64,000 nucleotides of DNA from CAVSUZ01 sp963791885. GTDB taxonomy: Bacteria > Pseudomonadota > Alphaproteobacteria > Acetobacterales > Acetobacteraceae. Each line of letters begins with the position of its first letter. Within the stretch, counting starts at the first letter, position 1. Shown piece by piece: positions 16,433-27,528 of this stretch. The stretch lies in the NCBI GenBank assembly GCA_963791885.1, contig CAWBUL010000005.1:1612001-1676000 (forward strand), given 5' to 3'. A program made the translations under genes and the position numbers. Below the pieces are notes generated by a model. That model had not been told where the DNA came from and ran no database searches. It was given only the letters and a program-made list of their open reading frames with translations.

Positions 16433-17701
16433 ATGCGAATCCTCACGCCGCTCCGAGACACACCCGTTGCCCTGCTGTGGGGCGGCCTCTCGCTCTCCGC
16501 GATCGGCGATCAGCTCTACATCGTCTCCGTCATATGGATTGCCGTCGGTCTGCTTGGCGCCTGGGCCGGCTACCTGCCCGCTCTCGGGGCGGCCGTGGTG
16601 CTTTTCACCGCGCTGTTCGGCGGAAGCTGGGCGGATGGCCGGGAGCCGCGCGCCGCCATGATTGGCGCTGATCTGATCCGCGCCCTGGTCCTCGTGCTCG
16701 CGGTGCTGGAATGGACCCTGCGCGGCCACATCACCGCCTTCACCCTGCTCGGTCTTACCGTCGTGTTGGCGATCGGGCAGGCGGTGTTCCGCCCCGCCCT
16801 GCAAGGCATGCTGGCACCGCTGGTCGGCGAACGGGACCGCCTCCCCGCCGCCAATGCGCTGCTCGACACCACCGATCGCATCGCCCGCCTGCTCGGCCCC
16901 GGGCTGGTCGCGCTGCTCGCCGCCTGGCTGCCGCCCCGCCACTTCCTCTCGCTGGACGCAGCCAGCTTTCTCGCCTCGGCCATCGCCCTGACGCTGATCG
17001 GGCGGCTCCGTCCGCTCCCGTCGCTCCGCCGGTCAGGACCGCCCGAAAACCTGATCGCCTCCGCGCGCCGCGGCTTCCGCGCCCTCTCGTCACATCCCGT
17101 GCTGTGGCTGGAGGTGCGGGTCAACGGCATCCTCAATGGCGCGTGGTACGCCATCATCTTTCTTGGTGTCCCGCTGGCGCTTGCGCAGGGAGGGCCGGCG
17201 CATGGCGGCCTGAGTGCCTTCGGCGCCGTCATCTCCGCTTACGGCAGCACCAACCTGCTCGCGACGCTCCTGATCGGTGGCCGTACCATGCCGGCCAATC
17301 CGGGACGTCAGGTCTTCAGCGGCAACCTCGTGCTCGGATTCGGTCTGCTCGTCATCGCGCTGAGCGCAGCCGCCGCCTCGCCGTTGCGCCTGGTCGGCTT
17401 TATCGCCGGTGCCTGCATCGGCGCCGTCGGTGGTCCGATGCACGACATCCCTGTCGCGGTACTGCGCCAGACCAAACTGCCGCACCGCGACATACCGGCC
17501 GCCATGCGCGCCGCCCTTGTCGTCAATAACACGGGCGTGCTGATCGCCATGACGCTCGTCCCGCTCATCTACGCGGTGGGACCCGTCTGGATGGTGATGA
17601 CCGGATGCGCCGCGATCATCATCCTGATCGGGCTGATCGGGCTGGTGCGCTTCGGTCTTGGTTCCGAAGCGCCAGAAGCAGAGCTATCCCACGGATGCTA
17701 G
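16433..17701 (+). CDS. MFS transporter
   Basis: Major facilitator superfamily membrane protein, 422 residues with about 12 hydrophobic segments. The N-terminal pattern ALLWGGLSLSAIGDQLYIVS, the loop GGSWADGREPRAAMIGADLI and the segment RPALQGMLAPLVGERDRLPA resemble EntS-like and macrolide-efflux-type exporters (MFS_3 group). The start at 16433 lies just after the rpoC terminator; the same frame is open upstream only inside rpoC. The substrate is unknown. It converges on the downstream minus-strand aminotransferase. Confidence 0.85.
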   Translation: MRILTPLRDTPVALLWGGLSLSAIGDQLYIVSVIWIAVGLLGAWAGYLPALGAAVVLFTALFGGSWADGREPRAAMIGADLIRALVLVLAVLEWTLRGHITAFTLLGLTVVLAIGQAVFRPALQGMLAPLVGERDRLPAANALLDTTDRIARLLGPGLVALLAAWLPPRHFLSLDAASFLASAIALTLIGRLRPLPSLRRSGPPENLIASARRGFRALSSHPVLWLEVRVNGILNGAWYAIIFLGVPLALAQGGPAHGGLSAFGAVISAYGSTNLLATLLIGGRTMPANPGRQVFSGNLVLGFGLLVIALSAAAASPLRLVGFIAGACIGAVGGPMHDIPVAVLRQTKLPHRDIPAAMRAALVVNNTGVLIAMTLVPLIYAVGPVWMVMTGCAAIIILIGLIGLVRFGLGSEAPEAELSHGC

Positions 17702-17718
17702 AGTGCGTGAATCACGTT

Positions 17719-19035
17719 CTACAAACTGCTCAGCAGCGATCTCCGTGCGGAGACGAACTCTTCCACGGCGCCCGCCAGCTTATCGCACTCCGCATCGCCG
17801 ATCGGCAGCATCAGTGCCATCATGCCGCGCCGTGCCAGCCAGTTTCCCGCTGCCAGCATGTCGAAGAAGAACAGCTCCTTCAGCTTGGCATCACCCTTCG
17901 CCGCGTCTGTGGGTGAGCGGATCGGGCCCGTCATCATGTGCACCGACATCATCGAGCCGATGCCGGCGAACTGCATTGGCACGCCGGCCCGCGAACAGAT
18001 GCCGTTCAGCCGCTCCCGCAACGCTTCGCCACGCGCGTTCAGCGCCAAGGCCGCCTCTGGCGTGTAGATCTCGGTCAGTCCGGCAATTCCCGCCGACATC
18101 GTCAGCACGTTGTTGTTGAACGTGCCGGCATGCGGCAGCGCATCGGCACGCCGCGGATCGAACCGGTCCATGATGTCCGCCCGGCCGCCGAACGCGCCGA
18201 ACGACATCCCGCCGCCGATATACTTGCCGAACGTCGTCAGGTCCGGCTTCACGCCACGTACCGACTGCAAGCCGCCCGGGGCCAGCCGCGATGTCATGAC
18301 CTCATCCAGGATCAACAGCGCGCCGCAGGCCGAGGCACCATCGCGCAGGCTCTGCAGAAACGCCGGCTCGGCCGCGATGCATCCGCCGCCGCCCATCATC
18401 GGTTCCAGGATGATCGCCGCCAGCTTTTCCCCATGCTGCTTCAGCAACGCCGCCGTACCCTCGATGTCGTTGTACGGCGCCACGATGAAATCGAACGGCG
18501 CGTTGATCTTGTTGCCGCCACCGGCGAAAGTGAACACGCCGCCGTGGTAGCCGCCGTAGAACACCATCACGCTGCGCCGTCCCGTAACGGCACAGGCAGT
18601 CGCCAACGCCATCAAATTCGCCTCGGTGCCGGAATTGGTGAAGCGTACCCGCTCCAGGTTGAAGCGCTTGCAAACAACGGAGGCGAACTTGGCCTCCAGC
18701 AAATTCGACGCACCGAAATTGATGCCCTCATTCATCGCCCGATCGACTGCTGCCCGGATCACAGGGTGGGAGTGACCGTAGATCCCCGCCGTGTATTCCC
18801 CGAGGAAATCGACGTAGTCCGCCCTATCCGCATCCCATAGCCGGCAGCCTTCGCCGCGCACCATGGCCAGCGGGAACGGGTCGAAATGCAGCACGGTGCG
18901 GGTGTTGCCGCCCGGCATGACCGCGGTGGCCTCGACATAGCGTGCCAGGCTGCGTGGGTTGCGCGCGACGTAGCGCTCCCTCGCTTCTTGCAGAGCCGAT
19001 TCGACCGTGGTGTTCCGCAACCCGCTATCCGACAT
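17719..19035 (-). CDS. Class III aminotransferase, glutamate-1-semialdehyde aminomutase-like
   Basis: PLP enzyme of the class III (HemL/GSA) group, 438 residues. Visible landmarks: MPGGNTRTVLHFDPFPLAMV, the PLP-binding NSGTEANLMAL, the FYGGYHGG block, the aspartate in ALLILDEVMTSR and the lysine in TFGKYIGGGMSFGAFGG. It is more likely a HemL paralogue that transaminates a small amino or keto acid than the haem-pathway enzyme: the usual family pattern PGGVNSPVR is here PGGNTRTV. It stands alone, divergent from apt. Confidence 0.85.
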   Translation of the reverse strand: MSDSGLRNTTVESALQEARERYVARNPRSLARYVEATAVMPGGNTRTVLHFDPFPLAMVRGEGCRLWDADRADYVDFLGEYTAGIYGHSHPVIRAAVDRAMNEGINFGASNLLEAKFASVVCKRFNLERVRFTNSGTEANLMALATACAVTGRRSVMVFYGGYHGGVFTFAGGGNKINAPFDFIVAPYNDIEGTAALLKQHGEKLAAIILEPMMGGGGCIAAEPAFLQSLRDGASACGALLILDEVMTSRLAPGGLQSVRGVKPDLTTFGKYIGGGMSFGAFGGRADIMDRFDPRRADALPHAGTFNNNVLTMSAGIAGLTEIYTPEAALALNARGEALRERLNGICSRAGVPMQFAGIGSMMSVHMMTGPIRSPTDAAKGDAKLKELFFFDMLAAGNWLARRGMMALMLPIGDAECDKLAGAVEEFVSARRSLLSSL

Positions 19036-19094
19036 CCCAATCCCCTTCCTGCGTCCGGCTTGCCGGGCCCGGCCGTGCTGCTAAGACAGATGGT

Positions 19095-19610
19095 ATGGAC
19101 CTCAAGGACCACATCCGCGGCATACCGGACTTTCCCAAGCCCGGCATCTATTTCTACGACATTTCCACCCTGCTCCGGGACCCCGATGCCTGGCAGGTCG
19201 CCATGGGCCGCATGGCGAAAGCCGTCCGCATGTATCAGCCGGATCTGCTGGCCGGCGTGGAAAGCCGTGGCTTCCTGATCGCGGCGCCGCTTGCACTCAA
19301 GCTTGGCTGCGGCTTCATCATGCTGCGCAAGCCCGGCAAGCTGCCGGGCGAAACCTTGGGCTACGACTATGCGCTCGAATACGGCACCGACCGGATCGAA
19401 GTGCAGGCTGACGCCGTAGAACCGGGCCAGCGCGTGGTGGTGGTGGATGATCTGATGGCGACGGGCGGCACGATGGCAGCCGGCATCGCGCTGCTGCGCA
19501 AGATGGGGGCGGTGGTGCCGGCAGCTGCGGCGCTGATCGAACTGACCTTCCTGAATGGGCGCTCGCGCCTCGACGTGCCGTGCGAAGCCCTGGTTGCCTA
19601 TGACAAATAG
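19095..19610 (+). CDS. apt: Adenine phosphoribosyltransferase
   Basis: Purine salvage enzyme making AMP from adenine and PRPP, 171 residues, the standard length. It has the N-terminal IRGIPDFPKPGIYFYDISTL motif, the substrate-binding GVESRGFLIAAPLA and the PRPP-binding signature VVVVDDLMATGGTM. The ATG at 19095 gives MDLKDHIRG, typical of the family; the frame is open further upstream without similarity. An FAD oxidoreductase follows 21 bases after the stop, possibly co-transcribed. Confidence 0.96.
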   Translation: MDLKDHIRGIPDFPKPGIYFYDISTLLRDPDAWQVAMGRMAKAVRMYQPDLLAGVESRGFLIAAPLALKLGCGFIMLRKPGKLPGETLGYDYALEYGTDRIEVQADAVEPGQRVVVVDDLMATGGTMAAGIALLRKMGAVVPAAAALIELTFLNGRSRLDVPCEALVAYDK

Positions 19611-19631
19611 GGCGCATCCAGCCGCTTCGGT

Positions 19632-20846
19632 ATGACTGAAACCAACCTGATCGTCGGAGCAGGACAGGCGGCCGGATGGGCCGCGATGGCGATGCGGGAT
19701 GCCGGCTTCACCGGACACATCATCGTCGTCGGAAGCGAACCGTGGCAGCCCTATGAGCGCCCGCCGCTTTCCAAAGCCATGCTGACGGCGTCCGAGGAAC
19801 CCACCGTCACCTACTTCCATGCCGACACGCGATACGCGGAACGCAACGTCATGCTGCGTCTGGGTGAAACGGTCGAGGCGATCGAGCCCGCCGCCAGCCG
19901 CGTGATCCTCCGCAACGGCGAGTCCATTTCCTACGACCGGCTGCTCATCGCCACTGGCGGCCGGGCCCGCGCGCTGCCTATTCCCGGGGGTGAGCATGCC
20001 GCGGTGCTGCGCACGCTGGAGGACGCGCGTGCGCTCCGTTATCACCTGCGCCACGCCCGGCATGTGGTGTGTATCGGTGCCGGCGTAATCGGGCTGGAGA
20101 TCGCCTCCTCCGCTCGCACTCTCGGCTGCGACGTGACCGTGCTGGAGGCGGCGCCGCGCAGCCTCGGCCGCGCGATGAGTCCGGAAGCGGCGACTTTCGT
20201 CGAACACCTGCACGCACGCGCAGGGACCACCATCCACACCGGCGTGCGGATCGAGGCGATCGAACCGCACGACGAAGCCCATGTCGTGCTGTGCGCCGGC
20301 ATGGCCCCGCTGCATGCCAATCTGGTGATTGCCGGCATTGGCATGAAGCGCAACGATGAACTCGCCGCGCAGGCAGGGATCGAGACCGACAACGGCATCC
20401 TGGTGGACGAACGCGCGCGCACCAGTGCGCCGAACATTTTTGCCGCCGGCGACGTGGCAGCCTTCCATCACCCCTTCTACGGAAGACGGTTGCGCCTGGA
20501 AGTGTGGCGCCACGCTCAGAACCAGGGCATCGCCGCGGGCAAGACCATGGCCGGCGAGGAGACAGCCTACGACGACATTCCCTGGTTCTGGACCGACCAG
20601 CACGGGGTGAACATCCAGATCACCGGGCTGGTCGAAGAATTGACCCGCACCATTGTTCGCGTGGATGAACCGACGCGCTTTGTCGCGGTGCACGTCGACG
20701 ACAGCAATTGCGTGACGGCGGTGACGGCGGCGGGATCGCCGCGCGACATCCGCCCCGGCACCGCGTTGATTCGCTCCCGCCGGGCGGTTGATCCGCTGCT
20801 TCTGGCCGATCCTAACGTGCCGCTCGCCCAGCTGGCCAGGGGCTAA
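19632..20846 (+). CDS. FAD-dependent oxidoreductase (ferredoxin/rubredoxin reductase type)
   Basis: FAD/NAD(P)-dependent reductase of the ferredoxin-reductase type that serves Rieske or P450 oxygenases, 404 residues. An FAD-binding loop lies at the N-terminus (VGAGQAAGWAAMAMRDAG), then the PYERPPLSKAML motif, a second dinucleotide fold (CIGAGVIGLEIASSARTLG) for NAD(P)H, and the flavin-binding FAAGDVAAF near residue 275. No oxygenase or ferredoxin gene is nearby, so the partner is unknown. Its last four bases overlap the end of the opposite-strand ABC permease gene. Confidence 0.88.
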   Translation: MTETNLIVGAGQAAGWAAMAMRDAGFTGHIIVVGSEPWQPYERPPLSKAMLTASEEPTVTYFHADTRYAERNVMLRLGETVEAIEPAASRVILRNGESISYDRLLIATGGRARALPIPGGEHAAVLRTLEDARALRYHLRHARHVVCIGAGVIGLEIASSARTLGCDVTVLEAAPRSLGRAMSPEAATFVEHLHARAGTTIHTGVRIEAIEPHDEAHVVLCAGMAPLHANLVIAGIGMKRNDELAAQAGIETDNGILVDERARTSAPNIFAAGDVAAFHHPFYGRRLRLEVWRHAQNQGIAAGKTMAGEETAYDDIPWFWTDQHGVNIQITGLVEELTRTIVRVDEPTRFVAVHVDDSNCVTAVTAAGSPRDIRPGTALIRSRRAVDPLLLADPNVPLAQLARG

Positions 20847-21643
20847 CCTCGCCACGCCAACAGCGCACGCTCCAAGCGCGTCACCACCCACGACAGCACC
20901 AGCCCCAGCGCCGACAGCACCACGATGCCCGCCAGCAGCCCCTCGGTGTCGTAGAGATTCCCCTCCGCCAGCACGAACGCGCCGATTCCGTGCTGCGCCC
21001 CGATCATTTCCGCTGCAACCAGCAGCACGATGGCGATGGAAATCGTAATGCGGAATCCGCTCAGGATCGCTGGCAGGGCGCCCGGCAGCACGATCGAGCG
21101 GATGATCGCCCACCGCGACAGTCCGAAGCTCTGCCCCATGCGGATCAGGCTGCGTGGCACATTATCCACCCCACCCGCGGTACTGATCACCGTCGGAAAG
21201 AATACGCCGAACGCCAGCGTCGCGATCTTCGATCCCTCACCAATGCCGAACCAGATGATGAACAGCGGTACCAGCGCGATTTTGGGGATCGGAAACAGCG
21301 CTGACACCACGGCCATCCCCGGCGATCGAGCCAGCGTGAACAGCCCCACCGCCAGTCCCAGCGCGATGCCCGTCACCGTCCCGACCGTCCAGCCCACCGC
21401 CAACCGCAGCAGCGACGCACTCAAGTGCTGCCACAACTCGCCGCTCAGTGTCAGTGACACCAGGGACTGCGCGACGCCCACAGGCGTCGGCAAGAACAGC
21501 GGCGGAATCCATCCCGCCGAACATCCCAACTGCCAGATCGCCAGCAGCGCGAGGATCGTCCCTACCGCCGCCCAGGGCTTGGCGCGCGGCGCGAATCCGC
21601 CGCCGCGAAACGGCACTTCGTGAGGGCGCTCATCCGGCCGCAT
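20843..21643 (-). CDS. ABC transporter permease (SsuC/TauC-type)
   Basis: Inner-membrane permease of the nitrate/sulfonate/taurine/thiamine-precursor ABC class, 266 residues with about six membrane spans. The ATPase-contact loop is present (SLIRMGQSFGLSRWAIIRSI then VLPGALPAILSGFR). It is the last gene of a binding protein-ATPase-permease set (22409-20843) at the 3' end of the urea/urease cluster, overlapping the ATPase gene by 14 bases. The substrate cannot be deduced; the setting suggests a nitrogen compound. Confidence 0.88.
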   Translation of the reverse strand: MRPDERPHEVPFRGGGFAPRAKPWAAVGTILALLAIWQLGCSAGWIPPLFLPTPVGVAQSLVSLTLSGELWQHLSASLLRLAVGWTVGTVTGIALGLAVGLFTLARSPGMAVVSALFPIPKIALVPLFIIWFGIGEGSKIATLAFGVFFPTVISTAGGVDNVPRSLIRMGQSFGLSRWAIIRSIVLPGALPAILSGFRITISIAIVLLVAAEMIGAQHGIGAFVLAEGNLYDTEGLLAGIVVLSALGLVLSWVVTRLERALLAWRG

Positions 21644-22412
21644 GGGCTATCTCCCGTTCTGCCGCCGCAGCATCGTCGCGGATCAGCTCCCATAACCGGC
21701 GCTCGATCCGCAGCAATTCGGTCTCCGCCGCCGCCCGCTCCTCCAGCGGGCGGTCGATGCGCACGATTTCTCGCACGCGCCCCGGCCGGCGCGACAGTAC
21801 CGCAATCTGATGTCCCAGCCGCACCGCCTCGTTCAGATTGTGCGTCACGTACACCGTGGTCGTGCCGGCACGTGCGATGAGCGTCGCGAATTCCTCCAGC
21901 AGCATCGTCCGTGTTTGCGCGTCCAGCGCCGACAGAGGTTCATCCATCAGCAGACAGGCCGGCCGCACCGCCAGGGCCCGAGCGATCCCCACCCTCTGCC
22001 GCATGCCGCCCGACAATTGCCGCGGCCACGCCCCGGCGAACTCGGACAGGCCCGTCAGCGCGAGCACCTCCGCGACGCGCGCCCGCCGCTCATTCCGACC
22101 CATCGCACGCTCCAGCGGCAGCGCGACATTGCCCGCGACGGTCCGCCACGGCAGCAGCGCGAAATCCTGAAACACGTAGGTGAGGGGGTTCAGGCAATCC
22201 GCCGCTGCCGAACCGCTCGTCATCACCCGCCCGGCGCTCGGGCGAATCATCCCGCCTATGATGCTCAGCAGTGTCGATTTGCCGCAGCCGGATGGTCCCG
22301 CCAGCACCAGAACCTCTCCGGGTTCGGCAACCAGCGACACATCCGCCAGCACCGCCAGCGTATCGTACGCGTGGCTGACGTGATCCACCGTCAGCCGCAG
22401 TCCGGAGGTCAC
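21630..22412 (-). CDS. ABC transporter ATP-binding protein (SsuB/TauB-type)
   Basis: ATPase of a nitrate/sulfonate-type ABC importer, 260 residues. Walker A (GPSGCGKST), Q-loop (VFQDFALLPWRTV), signature LSGGMRQRVGIARAL and Walker B (CLLMDEPLSALD) are all intact. I place the start at the GTG at 22412, which overlaps the stop of the binding-protein gene (GTGA) and gives VTSGLRLTVDHVSHAYD; the longer open frame shadows that gene. Coupled translation with the binding protein is likely. Confidence 0.9.
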   Translation of the reverse strand: MTSGLRLTVDHVSHAYDTLAVLADVSLVAEPGEVLVLAGPSGCGKSTLLSIIGGMIRPSAGRVMTSGSAAADCLNPLTYVFQDFALLPWRTVAGNVALPLERAMGRNERRARVAEVLALTGLSEFAGAWPRQLSGGMRQRVGIARALAVRPACLLMDEPLSALDAQTRTMLLEEFATLIARAGTTTVYVTHNLNEAVRLGHQIAVLSRRPGRVREIVRIDRPLEERAAAETELLRIERRLWELIRDDAAAAEREIAHAAG

Positions 22413-23425
22413 GGTTTCACTTGAAATTTCGTGTCGATCAGGCTGGCCGGATCGGCATTGCCCTTCACCAGTCCCTGCGCCTTGAACCACGCAAGCTGCG
22501 CCAGTACGTCCTTCACATCCAGCGCGCCATCCTTCGGGTAATAGCCGATGCCGGCCAGGATCTTCTCCCGCGCTTTCGGATCGCCGGTAAACACGTATTT
22601 CTCAATCAACGGAATCGCGGCCTCGGTCGCTGCATCCACAATCGGCTGACCATCCGCGCCGGTGCGGAGGAACGCAGCGCGATAGTCGTTCACTCCCCGT
22701 GCATAGGCCTTCATGAACGCACGGAGCAGGTCCGGCTTCGCCTGGATGAAGCGCGGCGTGGTGAACACCGCGGTGATCTGGTACGGCACGATATCGCCCA
22801 CCCAACCGATAATGTGCGCCTTGCCCGAAGCCGCCAGCGGCTTGGCCATGGACGCGATGGCGATCGTCGCATCCACCTGATTGCTCCCGACCGCCGCCAC
22901 CATGTTGGCGATCTCCTGCACCGGCCGCAGCACCACAGACTTTTCGTCGAAGCCGAGCGCGCTCGCCATGCGCCCAATCATGTAGTGGAACGAGGAGCCA
23001 TACTGCGTGATTGCCACGCTATGGCCGCCCAGCTTCGCCGGTGTGGTGAGCCCCGCGTCATACGCCTTGTCGGACGCCAGGATCGCCGAGCCTTCCCAGC
23101 CCTTCTCCTCATGCAAGCCGCCGCCGATGACACGCAGCGCGCCCTTTTCCGCCAGGTTGAAGAACCCACCGGTCAGCGCGGTGATTCCCACATCGATATC
23201 GCTCGCCACCGCCGCCGCGGCGATCGGCTGCGCCGCCTCGAAGAACACGAAGCGCAGGTCGATCCCCTGATCGGCGAAGTAGCCGCGCTCCTTGGCGATA
23301 TAGAACGGCGCCGGTGACAGCGTGTGCAGCAGCCCGAGGCGCAGCGGTGTCAGCTCCGCCGCGAAGGCCGGGGACGCAAGTGCAAACGAAGCGGCGGAGA
23401 GCAGGACGGTGCGGCGGTGGGGCAT
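22409..23425 (-). CDS. ABC transporter substrate-binding protein (NMT1/SsuA-like)
   Basis: Periplasmic binding protein of the NMT1/SsuA/TauA group, 338 residues. The signal peptide MPHRRTVLLSAASFALASPA is followed by cleavage near AFAAEL; the mature part shows the family opening LGLLHTLSPAPFYIAKERGY and VGITALTGGFFNLAEKG. The start at 23425 is preferred because it begins the signal peptide; an upstream ATG at 23461 would run into the cytochrome gene. Ligand unknown: nitrate, sulfonates, pyrimidine precursors and aromatic acids are all bound by relatives. Confidence 0.85.
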   Translation of the reverse strand: MPHRRTVLLSAASFALASPAFAAELTPLRLGLLHTLSPAPFYIAKERGYFADQGIDLRFVFFEAAQPIAAAAVASDIDVGITALTGGFFNLAEKGALRVIGGGLHEEKGWEGSAILASDKAYDAGLTTPAKLGGHSVAITQYGSSFHYMIGRMASALGFDEKSVVLRPVQEIANMVAAVGSNQVDATIAIASMAKPLAASGKAHIIGWVGDIVPYQITAVFTTPRFIQAKPDLLRAFMKAYARGVNDYRAAFLRTGADGQPIVDAATEAAIPLIEKYVFTGDPKAREKILAGIGYYPKDGALDVKDVLAQLAWFKAQGLVKGNADPASLIDTKFQVKP

Positions 23426-23435
23426 CCGCCGCGTG

Positions 23436-24050
23436 CTACAGCCCGCCCAGATAGCGGGCAAGGGCCGCCACGTCGTCGTCTGAATAGGGCTTCATCAGGG
23501 CGCTCATCGCCGGATTGTTCGCCCGAACGTCATCATGGAAGGCCTGCATCGTGATCTGCAGATACAAAATGTTCTGCCCGGCGAGCCTGGGATTGGCAGC
23601 GTCGCCCCTGAATCCGTCCAGATGGCATTGCACGCAATGGCCCGACGCGACGTCGGCCGAGGCGCGCGCCGCATCCTGCGCCGAAGCCGCCGGCTGCCCC
23701 AGCTTCGGCCACGTCTTGGCTCCGAAATAGTTGGCGAGCGCTCGCAGGTCGGCAGGACTCAGGTCGGCAACGTTCGGCTGCATCATGGGGCTGTCACGTG
23801 CGCCCGATTTGAAGTCGCTCAGTTGTCGGAATAGGTAATCCGCGCGCTGTCCCCAGATGACCGGTATATCCGCGCTAATCGGCACGCCGTTCTGGCCATG
23901 GCATCCGGCGCAGAAAGTGGTGGCGATTTCCTGCGCCGATTTGGCATCGGCGGCCGACGACATCACCGCCATGACAGCAGCGATCACGCCAAGCCGCCAC
24001 AGGATCGCGGCGATCAACGCGGCGCCAACGCGATCACTGCGTTCCCCCAT
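23436..24050 (-). CDS. Dihaem cytochrome c (c4-like)
   Basis: Periplasmic dihaem c-type cytochrome, 204 residues, with a signal/anchor segment (LGVIAAVMAVMSSAADA). The two haem sites are CAGCH near residue 47 and CVQCH near residue 138, each followed by a similar domain (PMMQPNVADLSPADLRALANYF; AMSALMKPYSDDDVAALARYL), the usual tandem arrangement of cytochrome c4. It sits 41 bases after ureG in the urease strand and ahead of the ABC binding protein. Cytochrome c4 donates electrons to terminal oxidases; why it lies in a urease operon is unclear. Confidence 0.88.
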   Translation of the reverse strand: MGERSDRVGAALIAAILWRLGVIAAVMAVMSSAADAKSAQEIATTFCAGCHGQNGVPISADIPVIWGQRADYLFRQLSDFKSGARDSPMMQPNVADLSPADLRALANYFGAKTWPKLGQPAASAQDAARASADVASGHCVQCHLDGFRGDAANPRLAGQNILYLQITMQAFHDDVRANNPAMSALMKPYSDDDVAALARYLGGL

Positions 24051-24091
24051 CTATACTCAAGCGACGTAACGAAGCCTAAAGCTGTAATCGT

Positions 24092-24721
24092 TCAGCTTGT
24101 AAAGCGCGGGGTCAAACCGCCGCGCCGCTCAACGAATTGCACGATCTCCGCCACGCCCTGGCCGGCGCGGATGTTGGCGAACACGAACGGCCGCTCGCCG
24201 CGCATCCGCCGTGCATCCCGGTCCATCACCTCCAGGCTGGCTCCCACCATCGGCGCAAGATCGATCTTGTTGATAACCAGCAGATCGCTGCGCGTGATCC
24301 CTGGCCCACCTTTGCGCGGGATCTTGTCGCCCGCTGACACGTCGATGACATAGATCGTCAGATCCGCCAGTTCCGGGCTGAACGTCGCCGCCAGATTGTC
24401 GCCGCCGCTTTCAATCAGCATCACATCCAGCGCCGGAAACATCCGGCACAGTTGCGCCACGCCCGCCAAGTTCATCGATGCATCCTCGCGGATCGCGGTG
24501 TGCGGGCAACCGCCGGTCTCGATCCCCATGATCCGTTCCGGCGGCAACGATCCGGCGCGGGTCAGAAATTCCGCATCTTCCTTGGTGTAAATATCGTTGG
24601 TGATTGCCGCCACCTCGTAGCGGTTGCGGAACGCGCGGCACAGCGCGTCCATCAGCGCTGTCTTGCCGGTGCCCACCGGTCCGCCAATCCCGACACGCAA
24701 GGGTCCATGTGAAGCACTCAT
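24092..24721 (-). CDS. ureG: Urease accessory GTPase UreG
   Basis: GTPase that powers nickel delivery to urease together with UreD, UreF and UreE, 209 residues. The P-loop GIGGPVGTGKTALMDALCR is near the N-terminus, followed by the metal-binding region with Cys-Pro-His (GIETGGCPHTAIREDAS), ESGGDNLAATFSPELADLTI and the guanine-specificity NKIDLAP. The ATG at 24721 overlaps the ureF stop (ATGA). Full length. Confidence 0.97.
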   Translation of the reverse strand: MSASHGPLRVGIGGPVGTGKTALMDALCRAFRNRYEVAAITNDIYTKEDAEFLTRAGSLPPERIMGIETGGCPHTAIREDASMNLAGVAQLCRMFPALDVMLIESGGDNLAATFSPELADLTIYVIDVSAGDKIPRKGGPGITRSDLLVINKIDLAPMVGASLEVMDRDARRMRGERPFVFANIRAGQGVAEIVQFVERRGGLTPRFTS

Positions 24722-25374
24722 GTGCGGAACAGCCTCGTTTCCTGTGTTTCGTGCCGCAACGCGGCGATGTCGGAGCGTAGACACGCGCCGCCAAGCTCAT
24801 CCAGTCCGGCCTCTGCCGCTTCGGCGGCAACCGCGCCGACGACGGGTTCCAGCGCCGCGAGCACGCGCAGCCCGGTGGTCTGACCCAGCGGCACCAGCCG
24901 CACCGCGGCGCTGATCAGCGAGGCGCCGAACGCCTGCAGATAGGCTGGCGCCGCCGCATCGGCTGCGATGCCGTGATCGGCGCAGGCGGCGCCCACCGCG
25001 ATGGGGTAGGGTACGTCCAGCGCCGCGAGCCGGGACGTCCGCTCTCCGCCCCAGACCGACACCGCGCGCACGAACGCATTGCCCTGCGCCACCGTCTCCA
25101 GCCGGCGTTCGCGCCCGAACGCCGCCGCCACCCCAAGCGCGCACAATCCGGGCAGTGCGTCGTCGGCGGCCGCATGAGCGTGGTGCAGCAGGATCGCGTC
25201 GCACCGCCCGGCGCCATGCGCCAGCACATCCTCCACCCACGCTCTCAGCGTCGCCTCGTCCCGCACCGCGCCGTCCTCGACCGCCCATTCCAGCCCGTGG
25301 CTATAGGCGAACCCGCCGGTCGGAAATGCCGGCGAGAGCCACACCAGCAGCCGCCGCAGCGTGTCAGTGGTCAT
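24718..25374 (-). CDS. ureF: Urease accessory protein UreF
   Basis: Urease activation-complex protein, 218 residues, which bridges UreD and UreG. Typical segments: LLVWLSPAFPTGGFAYSHGL at the N-terminus, WVEDVLAHGAGRCDAI, and the conserved C-terminal LGQTTGLRVLAALEP. I choose the ATG at 25374 (MTTDTLRRLLVWLSP), which overlaps ureE by 11 bases; an alternative ATG at 25398 is possible. Confidence 0.95.
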   Translation of the reverse strand: MTTDTLRRLLVWLSPAFPTGGFAYSHGLEWAVEDGAVRDEATLRAWVEDVLAHGAGRCDAILLHHAHAAADDALPGLCALGVAAAFGRERRLETVAQGNAFVRAVSVWGGERTSRLAALDVPYPIAVGAACADHGIAADAAAPAYLQAFGASLISAAVRLVPLGQTTGLRVLAALEPVVGAVAAEAAEAGLDELGGACLRSDIAALRHETQETRLFRT

Positions 25375-25821
25375 GGTGGTGATGATGGCCGCCGGCATAC
25401 GCGCCGGCCTCCGGATCGAAGGGCGCCTCCACCGGCGCCACGTGGCCGCCGAGCTGCGTCACCATCTCCGCAATCACGTGATCGGCGCGGATACGCAGAT
25501 GATCGCCGATCAGTTGCACCGGCAGATGGCGATTGCCGAGGTGCCAGGCGATGCGGACCATGGCTGCCGCGGACTCGGCGCTGATGTCGAGCAGCGGCTC
25601 CGCCTGTGCGCGGACGACGATCGTTTCACCGGTTTCCAAACCGAGTCCGTCGCCGTCGCGCAACCGGACCGCTTCTGCCAGATCGAGCAGAAACTCGCGG
25701 CCGCCGTGACTGCGCAGGGTGACACGGCGGCGATGACGGCCGTCATGGTCCAGCAGCACCGAATCCTCGGTGCCCGTCGGATGCCATGTACCCACGGGGC
25801 GGACTGTTTGCGCGCGTATCA

Positions 25822-25822
<1 letters not shown>
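25364..25822 (-). CDS. ureE: Urease nickel metallochaperone UreE
   Basis: Nickel chaperone for urease, 152 residues, with an N-terminal peptide-binding domain (LDHDGRHRRRVTLRSHGG) and a C-terminal metal-binding domain (AWHLGNRHLPVQL, then MVTQLGGHVAPVEAPFDPE). It ends in a histidine-rich tail GGHHHHHDH, which binds additional nickel in relatives. It starts one base from the ureC stop. Confidence 0.95.
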
Positions 25823-27527
<1,705 letters not shown>

Positions 27528-27528
<1 letters not shown>

